A DNA stretch of 56,479 nt from Branchiostoma floridae. Lineage: Eukaryota > Chordata > Leptocardii > Amphioxiformes > Branchiostomatidae. Below the pieces are notes generated by a model. That model saw only the letters and a list, made by a program, of their open reading frames with translations. It ran no database searches and had not been told where the DNA came from. The translations under genes and the position numbers were made by a program. Each line of letters opens with the position of its first letter. The stretch's first letter is position 1. The stretch covers positions 914,636 through 971,114 of the forward strand of contig NC_049981.1 of NCBI RefSeq assembly GCF_000003815.2, in the 5' to 3' direction. Of this stretch, positions 10,901 through 24,131 are shown in pieces.

Positions 10901-13900
10901 ACCAGGATGAAACCTGGGGGTGTAGACATTTACAGTAAAACGTATAGTTAGAGACTGACAAGATATGTAGAATCTTACGGTAAGGCCTTGGAAAAAAGGT
11001 GTTTCCAGTTAGCACTAGCAAAAACCTGTCGATCCTTTCCCTGTTTGGGTCAACCGATGACAATGGAACTTTCATCTAAGTGATGAAACTCAAAACAGAT
11101 TTCCTATAGTTTACACTCTTTCAACAGCCGCAGTTTAATGTTTTGAGTTGTAAGAATTCATCAAATTTTCCTCAAAAATTAACATCATGGCAATTTTAGG
11201 TCACAAGTTACAAAATCTGCTAAGGTACCAGCGTCATACACCCAGGATCCCAAATCAATTTCGACCGCCCTCTTCCTAGTCCTTACCCACATACCAGATA
11301 TCATATAAAATCCATTCAGTCCGGAAACACAAACACATAGACAAACCAAAAATAATACCTCCATGTTCCAAGGAGGTAACAAATAGAATAATGTTTTTTT
11401 TTTTTTTACCAATATAGACAAACCACCACGGCAGCAGCCCCGGTGTATCCTTCTCCTGACCATCCAGTACAGCGTACCTCTCATTCACCTCTGCAGTTAT
11501 AAACATTATTTGAAATCATCATCGGAATTAACGGTAAAAGCACATAGATGACTTCATAAAGAGGTAACACTAGTTCACTTTTATTTGCGGCGTAAAGTCG
11601 TAAAGTATAACTGTTATGTAAAAGGAAAAAGAAGATTAGGGGTATAACCCAAAGCAGCTTAGTTTCGAGCTGGAATATTCTAATATACTGCAATTTGAAA
11701 TAAAATGAATTGGTATCCCTGTATACTGTTTTTAAAAAGTAATGGACAGAGCAGATATGGGTACAAGCTTTATCATAGAGATTCTGCACGTGCATATACA
11801 GAGAATTTTAAGTTGACATTTGACCGTAACCTTGAGACTTGAGCTGTCCTGGGGAGGTCACTTCAGTGACTCCGTCCTGCCGGGTCTGCTGATTATGGCG
11901 GGCAGCTTCCTTACGGACCTTCGACAAGAAACAGCTGTTAGAAACAGCTATTAACATACCATCATTATTATCATCAGCTCTTAACATGTAGCAGTCAAAA
12001 ATCTCGACATTTCAAGAACGTAAGCTTAGATCGTAGGTCCTGCATGCTGTAGTACTGTAGGAAGCCGGTCCATTTCATCTTTGTTTCTCTCTACTCCAAC
12101 CCAATTACAAAATACCATGGATATGCATCAACAGCTACTCAGGCGATAATGTATACACGCTCAACACACAAGCAAATAAGTGAAATGTACTGCAACCACA
12201 TTCAATATGCGTGCTGGGTTCCTTTACTCCTTTTTCAAGATTTGAACTTTGAGGCTTACGCGTAAGCGAAAATAAGAATCCAACACCTCACCACATGTAC
12301 GAGCTGAACCGACCCTAAGATCGAACTCCGGCCCACGTATAGAAGAAATTTGACCCTGATAACAAAGCAGCGGGGTTGCGTTACCACATGCGCCACAGGG
12401 ACATGGATATATCACACTACCTTGTTTAAGTACACACCTGATCAGGCAACGACGGCTCCACGTTCAGCAGATAAATTTGGATGCTTGACAGCTCAGTTGA
12501 CGCAGGTTTGCTCTTAAACTGTTTGGTACGTCCGTCCAGTTTGTCTTCTTCTATGACACGTTTGTTAACAGAAGTGCCTGGAGGTAGATAAAATGGCATA
12601 TATAGTGGTGTACAATACTATTCGTACGTGTCATATGGAATTACATTGTAGATCTGGATCCTAAGAAGCCTCTTTAATCTTATGATTACTATCACTGGTG
12701 TGTTTCTCTCATTCTTAACATACGAATGTGCTGAGCCTTTACTACTACCTTACCAAACGTTCCTTTCTGTCTTTCTTGAATTTTTTTCACTCAGAGAAAA
12801 TCTACCTTCTATTGAAAAAACTATGCACAGAAATCCATGTTTTCAGAATTTTTATAAACCCACTTTTTCCTGTGATGAGTTTTTTTGTTCTTACAAATAT
12901 TTTGAATTGTTTTTTTCTTGGGGGGGGGGGGCAAATTACTTGCTAATGTATTTTAACAGTTTTTTCTATTGTCAGAATGTTCTGTCTACAATCTTACACC
13001 AAAAAAATGTCCTTTTTGGTCATGTATCAAGGTTTCAGAAAAGTTCAGAACCAAGACCCGTTTTTTAACAAGTTTTTAGCAAGCAAAACCATCTAAAAAA
13101 ATTATCGCAGATTTCATGTGGAAAAATTTATATGTATTTTGTTTGAAGATCTTGGATCTTTTACCTATAATGCGTTTTTTGTACTAACATCGAGGTTTTA
13201 TCAATTACAAAACTTTATATCAACTCACTAAATAAAGCAGCCTGAGACATAAGTTAGAAACACATACCTTCCTTTTGTTTGGCGTCAGGACGCTGTTTGA
13301 CGTTCCTGAAAATCCAGATGATGATGGCGTTGATGGGAAACACCACCGCAGCGCTCTGGAGACCGATGATAATCTGTAATTTAAACATCAGAATAGACAT
13401 CTGTGAGTACTTGAGTAGTTTCATCAGGGTGGTAAGTAAATGAATCACAATATTCTTTCTCCGCAACCAAGTGTTTCATTCCACTAATATTTGGTGGCCA
13501 TCTGTCACCTTTCTCAGTGTGATTATCGTCACCAACAAGGTTATGTTTTGGGTAGCGTTTGTGCGTGTGTGTTGTGTGTGTGCGTGTGCGTGTTTGTGTG
13601 CGCGCTTTTGTGTGTGTTGATAATAGATAGTAGATGTGTTGTTAATTTTCATAAGTGTTGTACTGTTATCATAAATGGTTACTCGACAACATTTATGTGT
13701 ATAACACTATAATACACTCACTTTAGTACGCATATACGTTAGAATTGAAAACACAGCATTAAATATGGATATATAAAAATACTTTATGTTAGACACTGCA
13801 TCTGTGAGCAGTGAATCTTTTTATTTAGCAAAATTTGTAGATCCTGAAAGGCAAACTCTCAAATGTCGTCAAAGATTATATGTTTGGGCTGTATTCTATT

Positions 13901-16900
13901 GTACCTAACAGTAATCTATGCTGTGTCTCTGGAAGTCATAGCACGGAGGGATAAGGAAATAGAATTTATTTTCTTTAGAGGCCCAAACAATATTGGATTG
14001 GTCGGAAATGCTATCTAGACATCATGGCTACCTGCGGCCAGGATATCGGGATGTCCACATCAAACCCGAAGATCGTGACGGGTTCCGGCGGGTCGAAGTC
14101 GTCTCCTCGGCCGAAGAACATGATGTTTGCCAGCATGGTGCACATGATGATGGACAGGCAGCAGGAGACCCGCTGGGTGCGGGTGAAGGGGCTGCTGGCA
14201 GGGCGGCCGTACACAGAGTACCAGATGTGGCCGTCTCGTAGGTCCCTGTGGGCCAATTAATCAAGCAATCTATCAATCTACTATTATATCTATCAATCCA
14301 TCTATCTGTATATCTATCAATAAATCAACTACCAATGGAATTAAGAAAATCCCTGTTCACAACTCATTGTTCACTGCTTTCTGATGCGCAGTTATGGAAT
14401 CCATTTCGATCATGTGTACTATCCAACTGTCATTGCAAATAATAATTGTTGTCAACCATTTATGAATTTGCGACGATCATTCAGTGTTTGTTTTCTACCT
14501 GGCTGATATCCTTGTTGCGTAAAAAGTTATAATCTTTTTTATTGCGTCTTTTCCAGGGAGTTCGTGCTTAACTCGTATTTACTTTACCACATGGCACATT
14601 ACTTCAAAAAGTTTTGCTATGTTGTATGTGTCTATGTAGTTATGATGTATGTATCTATGCTGTTTTTGCTATAATTCAGTGCCTGCGATAGATAATCAAA
14701 ATAATAATGGTTGTTAAACTGAAGAGAAATTTGGAAAACATATTTATAAAACTGCAAAGGGACTGACAAAGGAAGACCACAAAGTAGCTTCTTTAATTTG
14801 ATCATTAGACCATTTCACCTTGTACATTCTAAACTTAAATAATAATGGAAGTAATGATGACAGAACACGGTAAGTCTTACTTGGCTGTTCTATCAGCGAA
14901 CAGAGTGCTGAAGGCCACCAGCTGCTCGTCCTTAGCTGCAGGCAGCACGCGCTCAATCTGCTCGTCATCCTCATCAAAGGCCAGCCACCTGGAGTGGAGC
15001 AGAAGGTGCAGGGAATATACTTGAAACGTTGTCATAAACATAAAGATTAATTGTTTCTATCTCAACTTTCTAATATCAATGATTATTTTGGTAATCAAGT
15101 CGCACATACAGGGGTAATTATGACTGGAATTCTACAGGTTGTTCGCGTTGAGCGTAGAGCATACTTTTTCTAATGCTTCTAATGTTAATACCTTCCTTTT
15201 AATGTAATGCTTATTTCGAGCTGCATTGTTTAAAGAAGTCACCATGACCTAAGCCACCTTTCTCACAATCAGGGACGAACTGAAAGCGAATCTCATCTTT
15301 AAGAAGTCACAGACCTCACATATTGTAGAAACTTGCAAATAAGCTTCCATCATATTCAATTGAGCCACATGGTCTGCTGCAATCGACTATTGTCAATTCA
15401 TTGCATGGTCTTATTCAAAGTTAGCACTCAAGAAAGGAAGTATATACCTTAACAGCGGTTTAAGCATACATGTACCAATGGTTTTCTATCATTGCAGAGA
15501 CCTACCTATTGCAGAGGAAGTAGTTCTCCGTTTCCTCCAGCAGATCGTCTACAATTATTTTCTCCAGAAACCTGTCAAAGGAAAAAAAACAGCACATACT
15601 TCAAACAGGCCAGTCTCTGTCTCGTAAATAATTTCATTAGGTTGGAGAATGCTTCATTAGCAAAATTCCTTATTCACAACCACGTGTTTTTCAAGAGCCG
15701 ATCAACGTTTTGATGATGAACCATCTTCCATCTTATTGTGGTAAAAATCACTGGATCACTTTGCACTACACCTACAGGTCATTGCTAACAACGAAGTCCA
15801 AAACGTTGATACATACTTAAAACAAGCCAAATAATTACTGTTAACATACTTAGCTGTGATTTTGACAAGCCATAGAGGTCACTTGATTACTGTAGAGAAA
15901 CTTACCAGGATGGCTGCTTCCCTGAGTTGTCGTGCCACACACGCACGTGGGTGAGCCAGCCTGGGTCCGTCTCTGTGCACAGAACAAACCCGGCCATGTT
16001 TCCTCTCTCAAACATGGCGGAGTAGGGCTGGTGCAGGAGGAACGGCCCGCACTCCCTGGTCGCCCCGTGTAGCATGATGGACACCTACGAGCAAATATAT
16101 GGAACATATATTATAGAGCTGAATTACACATTTTTTAGTTTTGTGGGTACATGACATATTTAAATGCTCAATGTCATTATGAAATAGTAGACGAGGGGCG
16201 ACACAGGTTATCTGGCACTTACGACCCATTGCTCTGGACACGTGGCTTCAACGTCACATACGGGTCCACTCAGTGACGTTCTCAATCATGCAATGCCGTT
16301 TTAATAGAGTTTAGTTCTTTTACAAAACTTTGCTACATCAAATGAGTAGGAAACGTTATTTGATCCACCTTTGCTGTTGTCCCGGCGTTAACTCTCGGAC
16401 CAGTGAAGACCCTCAGGTAGTAGCGAGGTTTGGGATGTTTTGTGTCGTCGAAGATTGCTGCCGTGGTGATCTGTAACAAAAAACGCCAATACACTTTTTT
16501 TTGCTTTAAGACAGACCTGCACTGTACCAAAGTTAGTGAAGGTAAAGCTAGTCCTATCTTTTTTTATAGGACGGCAAGGCATGAGGTGTAGCACACGATA
16601 TTGGAGGGTGGAACCTATCCATCTCCTTCCACCGCATTTTGCCTCCTCAACCAAAGTAAAATACACCTGGGTAAATTGAAAAAAAACTTGTAATGAAACA
16701 GGATAGGTAGCATTACATGATTCTAACCCAGAACCTCTGGATTCTAGGCCAAACACCATGCAGTTACGACAACCGACCCTATGCTACATGTAGCATTATA
16801 TACTATGCTCACTCCGGACAGCCTGACACAAAAGAAGCTAGCTTCTTTTCAACTATGGTTTATACAATTTTATGGGTAGTGAACAAACTACTGATCGTCA

Positions 16901-19900
16901 ACTATGAATATACTATGAAGGCCACTGTCTTTGTCCAATACCTTTCCAAGATCTTTTGCATCATTTTTCCTTGTCCAAGGCACACACAAGGCGATGTAGA
17001 AGGAGAACAGGATGCAGCACGTCATGATGCCGACGGGGTTCTGAATCAGGTTCTTCAGCGACAGGAAGCCTTTGAGAGCGCGCTCAAAGTTGATCTCGTT
17101 TGGAGCAATCAGGCCGGAAAACTTGGTCAGGTGGTCACAGCGGCAATGGAGATGGGTCCGACTTGTCAGAGGTCCAACCTGTGGAAATTCGAGATTTCAA
17201 AGCTATTCATACTTTACACAATATGCACACTTTACAATGATATCCTTACTGCCTATATGCCCACATTGCATTGCACATTTGTTACATACTGAATAAAGTC
17301 AAAGTGCAACGAGCACATGTTGGTGCCTCCCTACATCAGAAAAGCAACTCTGAGCAAAAGAAGACGAAAGAAGACGAAGAAAGATCGAATGCAGCTGCAG
17401 GGCGTTTCACCGACTTTGAATGCGAATTACGATGAAAGAATGAATACTTAAAACTGACACGTGAATCTGTGAGCAATGGATCATAACTTGCAGAGTCTAT
17501 GGCGCCCGCCTGCACCATTGAGGGCAGTTTGTGTATCTTATGATATAATAAGCAATGCGTTGCTTTTGTGTTATGCCAATAGAACAAGATTCGTAACCAA
17601 TGTATGATGAACTTATGATACATTGGTTACGAGTCATGTTCTATTGGCATAAAGCAGAAGCAGCGCATTGCTTATTCCTAGACAAAGCCCGGAGTTAGAC
17701 TTAAATCTTGGTAAGTCAAGTTTATGTGTTGGAAGTCACAATTCAACGTTAATACAGAATGACTTCTGAGAGCACAACGTGAAGCTTCAAGTTATGAAAG
17801 TGCCTCATGTTGATTTATACTAAAACTGGTCATGTCCAGACATCGACAAGCATCTACAGAACGCTGATGACAAGCGAACGTTAGGTTACATTATTTTAAT
17901 CGTACAAAACAAAGTGCCCTACCTCACATCCACTTCGGTCCCAGAAATGGCCCTTCTCGTTGAAGAAAACACATTCTACAGGACTAATGAAGACTGAAAA
18001 CGACACCTTCTCATCCGCCCCATCTACACTTGTAGGCTTAATTCCTACCAAGAAGAAATAACAAACATATGATAATCAAAACAGTGAAGTGAAGCTAGGT
18101 TACAAAATATTAATGAGTCTTTCCTAGCTGGGCTAATTTTCGTGGGTCCTAACTTTCCACTCCACTACCTTTGGTTAATTATTTTCTTTAGATATAAGAA
18201 GGACGTAGAGAAAGAGCTACTGTAATAATATAAAGAAAAACAGACTTCTCACCCAGGTACCAGTTGGTGTCATTGCTGTCCCAAAGTTCCACGTCACCCA
18301 GGCGCACGTGCCAGCGGTACGGGTCTGACGTCACTGTAACGTTTTCATTCAGCTGAAGAGAATAGCTGAAAACAGAAGTGCACGAAAAGCGGGATTTAGC
18401 AATGGCAGTAAGTGCCAGGTAAAAGTGATTATAGTTGTTATTGGCATTTGTAGTTTCTGCCAAACATTTTGTCAGACGTATATAGCATATGAATAACACC
18501 TGAAATTAGATATGCAGGTTTGGTTGTAAAGGAGGTGGGATTTAACAATAGGAATACATCTAACATTTTTTTATGCTCGTGCCGTGTATTACCATAGGCA
18601 ACACTTACTAGACTAACCAAGCATTTTCACGTTTGCAAATCCCTGTTTTCCTGTAGTGTACCTTTTGTATGTTGCTCATTACATAAAAACAGCGTTTAAT
18701 CTACTTTAATCTGACCAAAATGTCTCATTATGTTGACGTAGTCTTAAATCCTTGGAGACGGTATTGACTGTAGTTGCGGCCAAGTTCAATTATCAAAATG
18801 GTGATACTATTCACCGATGTGTTAATGAAAGTTTAATTGACGTCCAGATAAATTTCTAAAGACAATATGTTCTCTACAATTTGATGAAATTCAGGAATCT
18901 ATTTCTGAAAGTTTCGAGTCACTGACTTCCTTGACGTCACTGCCTGAATTGTATGGAAACATTCACGAATGTGTACTATTAATCATTAAACCACATTAGC
19001 ATTACTACCTACCTTTCAGTCAAACCTACTGGTATGTATGCAAGAAAAGTAATAACTCCGAATATAGCATCGTTTTTACCATGGCACATACCTCATGTTA
19101 GCTGGGGTAGGCAGTGTAGTAGTCATGTCAAATTGAGTCGCATTGGGTTTGATGCCATACGCCAGGTACAGGGTAAAGTTTGGTGATTTCAGAGGATCCT
19201 TGGGGGCCAGGAAGATGAAAGTGTCCTCCGTGCCGACGGAGCTGTTGTACTTAAAAAGGACGTACTGAAGGAAAACAAAAAGGTCTTGGTGGTAATGTTG
19301 GTGCATACATGATGGTACATTGCCGCACACAATTCGTGTGTGTTTTGTAGCACACCTTTAACAGATAATGAGAGGTTTATAGGGCGGCACTGTACCGTAT
19401 GAGAAAGTCGTAAATGCCTTTCCTAAGGGCTCAACGTACGTGGGATCTAGGATAATGTTATTATCAATTGTTATTCTCAGAATTTACTTAATGTTTTTCT
19501 TCTCAAAACCAAAACTTTTTAAAGCAAGTCTTTCAGCGTGTCGGTAGTACATCTCTAACATTTCACGTGAGCTTATTGACTAGAGCTACTTTTCGACACA
19601 CGATTCTTGAGGATAGTTTATTTTTATTTTTTGAGAAGGCAAAAGCTTTCTTGAGGAAGGCTACATAGATACAACCGAAAGGTTATTATATTCCTTTTTT
19701 CTTGCATCGACAAAGAATACCCGTTGCTTTGTCAAGTTGAGACTATACGGTTTTCTATTTAGTCCAGAAACTTACAAGGCGACGAGAACATTGCAATTCT
19801 TTACTTTTCTATGTCGGGTTACCCCCGGGAATCTTTTAAAAACGGCTGACTATAAAATGATATAAATAAACTGAGCAAAACCATCGATATAACAGTATGT

Positions 19901-22900
19901 TCACCTTGATTGCCCCGTCTACTGCAACGTCAGCAAATTCTTCCACTGCCACAGACTGGTTGTGCCTCAGAACGGAAAACTCTATGGGCTTCTCGAGGCC
20001 TGAAATCCCCGTCTTTTCCAAGGAGTCACTGAAATGCAGTCCTCCTATTCCTATGCCCAAGTGTCTGTGACTGGTGTTCTTGGCGGAGGCGTACTCAAAA
20101 GGCTGCCTCCAGTGGGTGTGGAAAACCTGAGGATTTCCAAATAACAATTTTTTCTTAAAATCATGGCGATACGTTAACTCCTTATGTCATTAGATTAGAA
20201 TGATATACTTGATTACATTAGATGTTATTGATGTAAAAGAATAGCAGTGATGTAGTAAGAAAACCTGAAAAATACATCGTTAGAACCCAAATTGTTGAAT
20301 TAGTCACAAATGCCTGTCAAGAGCCAATTGCCATGGCAACAACAAAAAAAAAATTAAAAACTTTCCGAACAAAGAAAAAAACAGCTCAATTTCATTAAAA
20401 TTTGTCAAATTAGGTGCCTCTAGTTTAAGCCGTTCACGTGTTTTGCGACATGAAAGTTGGCACAGGCCTCAAAAGTCCCCGGTCTGCATAGGGTTAATTC
20501 CCAGTCGTGATATATTTTCATCAGGGTAGTACAATGAGTGACTGAAAAATAAAGTTTTCTTTTATTAATTCACAACCATATGTATTTCAAAATCCGGCGT
20601 TTCGATGACTTTCATCTTCTTAACCCTTAAACTGCCAGCATTTCTGCCCAGTACATGTTCTGTGTGCCAGGGTTTCCAGACCCTCTTGAAATAAGGGGTA
20701 CAATTTTTGATTTACTTATTTTATGCTACTTTCTTCTCAATTGACCATACCATGCCATACATCATTGGAAAGCTAAGAACCTCTACTTTAAGAAGGAATA
20801 TTCTAAATGTAGCCTGGTATCACTAGTAATGAATTACAAGGGTAATAATGCAATAAAACATTCGTTTTCATGAACTTTTTGTATTACAGTGCCTAAACTA
20901 TATAAAAAGTAAGGGTATGTAACCTTAAACATTCCTGACATGTCCTGACAACTTAATAGTTACATACATGGGATAAACTGGTACACAGGTACTATTGCAG
21001 GTAAGTTTATGACCATATACAGTCCAGGGTGCTGAACTGACTATTCAGCTAAACCACTGATCCATTACAACATCTTACAATCCTTCCTGCACCTCTATAA
21101 AAGATAGTACAGACATGTATGACATATCAGATGAAACCTTATAGTACATACCAGCTTCAGAAGTGTATCCCAACTTTGCATGATAAACTACAAAGGCAAT
21201 AAAAAGGTACAACAGCAATAAAATCTACAATTTCCATATTATTCCCATACAATATGCTCTATTAGCACCCATAGAATGACTTGGGCTTTGACCACACAGA
21301 TCCTGAAACGTTCTGGCAACATTAGAGCTACATACATGGGGAAAATGCATACAGGTATTATTACAGGTGAGTTTATGACCATATACAGTCCAGGGTGCTG
21401 AACTGACTATTCAGCTAAACCACTGATCCATTACACCATCTTACAATCCTTCCTGCACCTCTATAAAAGATAGTACAGACATGTATGACATATCAGATGA
21501 AACCTTATAGTACATACTAGCTTCAGAAGTGTATCCCAAATTTGCATGATAAACTACAAAGGCAATAAAAAGGTACAACAGCAATAAAAAGTACAATTAC
21601 CTCATTATTTCATTACAACCCACCCTAGTACCAACAATATACAAAACGTAGCCTGTACGCTGGCCATAGAGTTCCTGAGATGTCCTGACAACATCAGCAT
21701 CTATACATGAGAAAAAATGGAACCCAGGTGTCACTACAGGTGAGTTTATGACTAGAACTGTCTAGGGTGCTGAACTATTACCATTCATTAGAATACATTA
21801 CACCCCTTCCTGTACCTTTACACAAGATGGTACATACACATGCTGCATATCAGGTGAAAATTTACATTGAAGTCTACCTTCAGACATGTATATAAACTTG
21901 ACAACATCAACTACAAGGGTAATAAACATGTAAAAAGCAATAAAACATAATTTTCACATGAATAGCTGTCATAAAAATAAATAAAAAATAAAATCACCTG
22001 GTCACTGAATCTCTTTTTTTGTGCACTGAAAAAAAAAGTTGAATGCTGAGCAAAACTGTCACCACCTACAAACATTGTACACACTGCCAGTTTGACATGA
22101 AAACAAGTTCCAGCTGTGTCCATAGTTAGCAGCCCTGGGAAGTTTAAATCCCCAAGCATGCCACGTGGCGTCCCCTTGCTGCTTGTGTTGACACATCCCC
22201 AAATTCCCTGGCCTCTTCCGGGCCAGCGATCTGGCCCCCACTCCTCCAAGGTCACGATCATTGACAGGTCCGTGTGCGATGTCAGGTTCACCATGATATG
22301 CCCTGGTGAATTCTGAGTAGATCCATTCGCGGTTTGCACGTGTTGTTGATCGCTCTCACTTCCGCAAATCTTCCGTTATTCTCCGAGGAATCGGCGGTGG
22401 AGCTGCCATATTCATCCCCAAAATAAGCCGTAGCAACCTCCTGAAGCATTTCCTTTCCCACTGATGTCGGCATTTTGGCATTTACACATCTATTTCACCG
22501 CAAAAAAACATGTAAACAACAAAAGGCAGCCTCTAGCGGACGACGGGCGCCATGTTGGAAATTAATTAGGCCGAAAGGGATTCTGGGATGACGTAATGGG
22601 TGATTACGTAACCCACATTGACCTTTGACCTAACCTCACTTGGCGGGAGCCATCAACTTCCTGGTTCGGCACGCTAAGGCAATGGTATACGATTTCTTCC
22701 TGAGAGATACCCAATGCCGGTTTAAACCGGCAGCGGCACACTGGGCATGCACCCGATTACCGGTTATAACCGGTAGCGGCAGTTTAAGAGCAAAAATGAC
22801 CGGTTCTATTTGCACTGTCTCAAGGTATCATTGCTAACACTTAAGTCCCAAACGTACCATCACATACAAAGCAAAAGTAAGATAATTCGGCTCCAAAAGT

Positions 22901-24080
22901 TAAGTGCTGCCATATGAAAACAAATGTTAAGCAACTTATTGTCGATTTATTATGAAAAATAGTGTCGCAAACATGACTGTAAGTCTATACTCCCCCCATC
23001 ATGGTTTATGACTAGACTGGATTTTCTGATCCATACACACTCCTGCAGCCTAGGAATACGTTTGTTTCCTTCTCTTTATTAAGAGTGAACTAGACTTATT
23101 TCTGTCTTGAACAAGACGATAGTTGTCATCGAAACGTCAACCCTCGAAAAACACATGGTTCTGAATTTAAAAAAAAATGATATCGAATCTTAACATTGTT
23201 TTCCTATCATTATCTCACCTGAATGCCGTTAAAGACGCAAAAGTCCCGTTCCGCATTGAACCGGCCGCGACCGGGACGCCTCTATGGTCGTTAGAGTCCG
23301 ATATGATGAATGAATGAAAAGAAAGAAATAATAGATAAAAATCGTTATTCGTTTATTTAAAAAAAACGCCGAAGTCAATTGTCTACCTACAATTTGAAAC
23401 ATCTTTGCAAGTCCCAATCCTAAGATACATTTCTGAAATATCACGATACTGACGTCATTTTTCATCAACCCCTAGAACTTTGATACATTCATCTCTCTAA
23501 ACTTGCATGAATATTATAATTCAAAAGATTGAAAAAAAGTGTTTTAATTGTTATTTTATATGCTGAATTCATGGAGATGGAGACATATAGCTCATATTTG
23601 TATTAATTTGTTGCTAAAATGGAAACGCCTTATTGTGTGTGATCTTACAATTTTGCCATATGCAGTTTTCCAATTGGGCCATGCTGATTCAATCAGTACA
23701 ATTGAAACACAATGCATATATATTTTTCTAATCTTTCAAATGAAGTCTTAATTTGCCTAATTTAAGAATCATAACGGCAGTCTTATCAACTTATCTTTAG
23801 GTCAAACAACAAAGTCTGCAACAGAAACGTTTCCTAAAAACACCTTGTAGGGTCCGAATTAATGTCGCTTCTTTCTGCCAGAGCTACCTTCCAACCAAAC
23901 GTCGTGACCATAGCTTGTCCAGCTATCACGAGATAAGAAAACCGGAAGTTCTGTTGCAGTACCATAGAAAGCTAGTAGGTGGCCCTAAATTCTAAGAATT
24001 TCTATGTCTCATCATGACCTACTCTCAAACCAAATATCAAGACAATCGACTTGGGACTAACACACACACACAGACAGACA

Positions 24081-24131
<51 letters not shown>

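Larger units (their letters stand above)
20631..22783. mobile_element. TTAA-flanked DNA transposon nested in a Penelope-like repeat
   Basis: The ends are ACTGCC and GGCAGT with TTAA immediately outside both (20627-20630 and 22784-22787). TTAA target duplication is typical of piggyBac and Kolobok elements. Alternatively the ends are read as CCCTTAAACTGCC with a 12 of 13 match at the other end, a more piggyBac-like terminus. The right end is rich in ACCGGT palindromes. The interior holds tandem repeats (20940-21960) and, on the minus strand at 22288-22473, a 61-codon ORF beside promoter-like sequence with ATGGCGCC. I could not recognise transposase motifs, so it is probably non-autonomous. Confidence 0.6.

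Noticed and set aside
12285-12412. Genuine tRNA gene
   Set aside because: A- and B-box-like motifs but no complete acceptor, D, anticodon and T arms; fits a SINE head.
21911-22339. 142-codon minus ORF in the TTAA element
   Set aside because: Runs into T-rich intronic sequence; no transposase motif (no DDD/E pattern) visible.
24061-24129. CRISPR-like array
   Set aside because: Simple CA dinucleotide repeat, no spacers.
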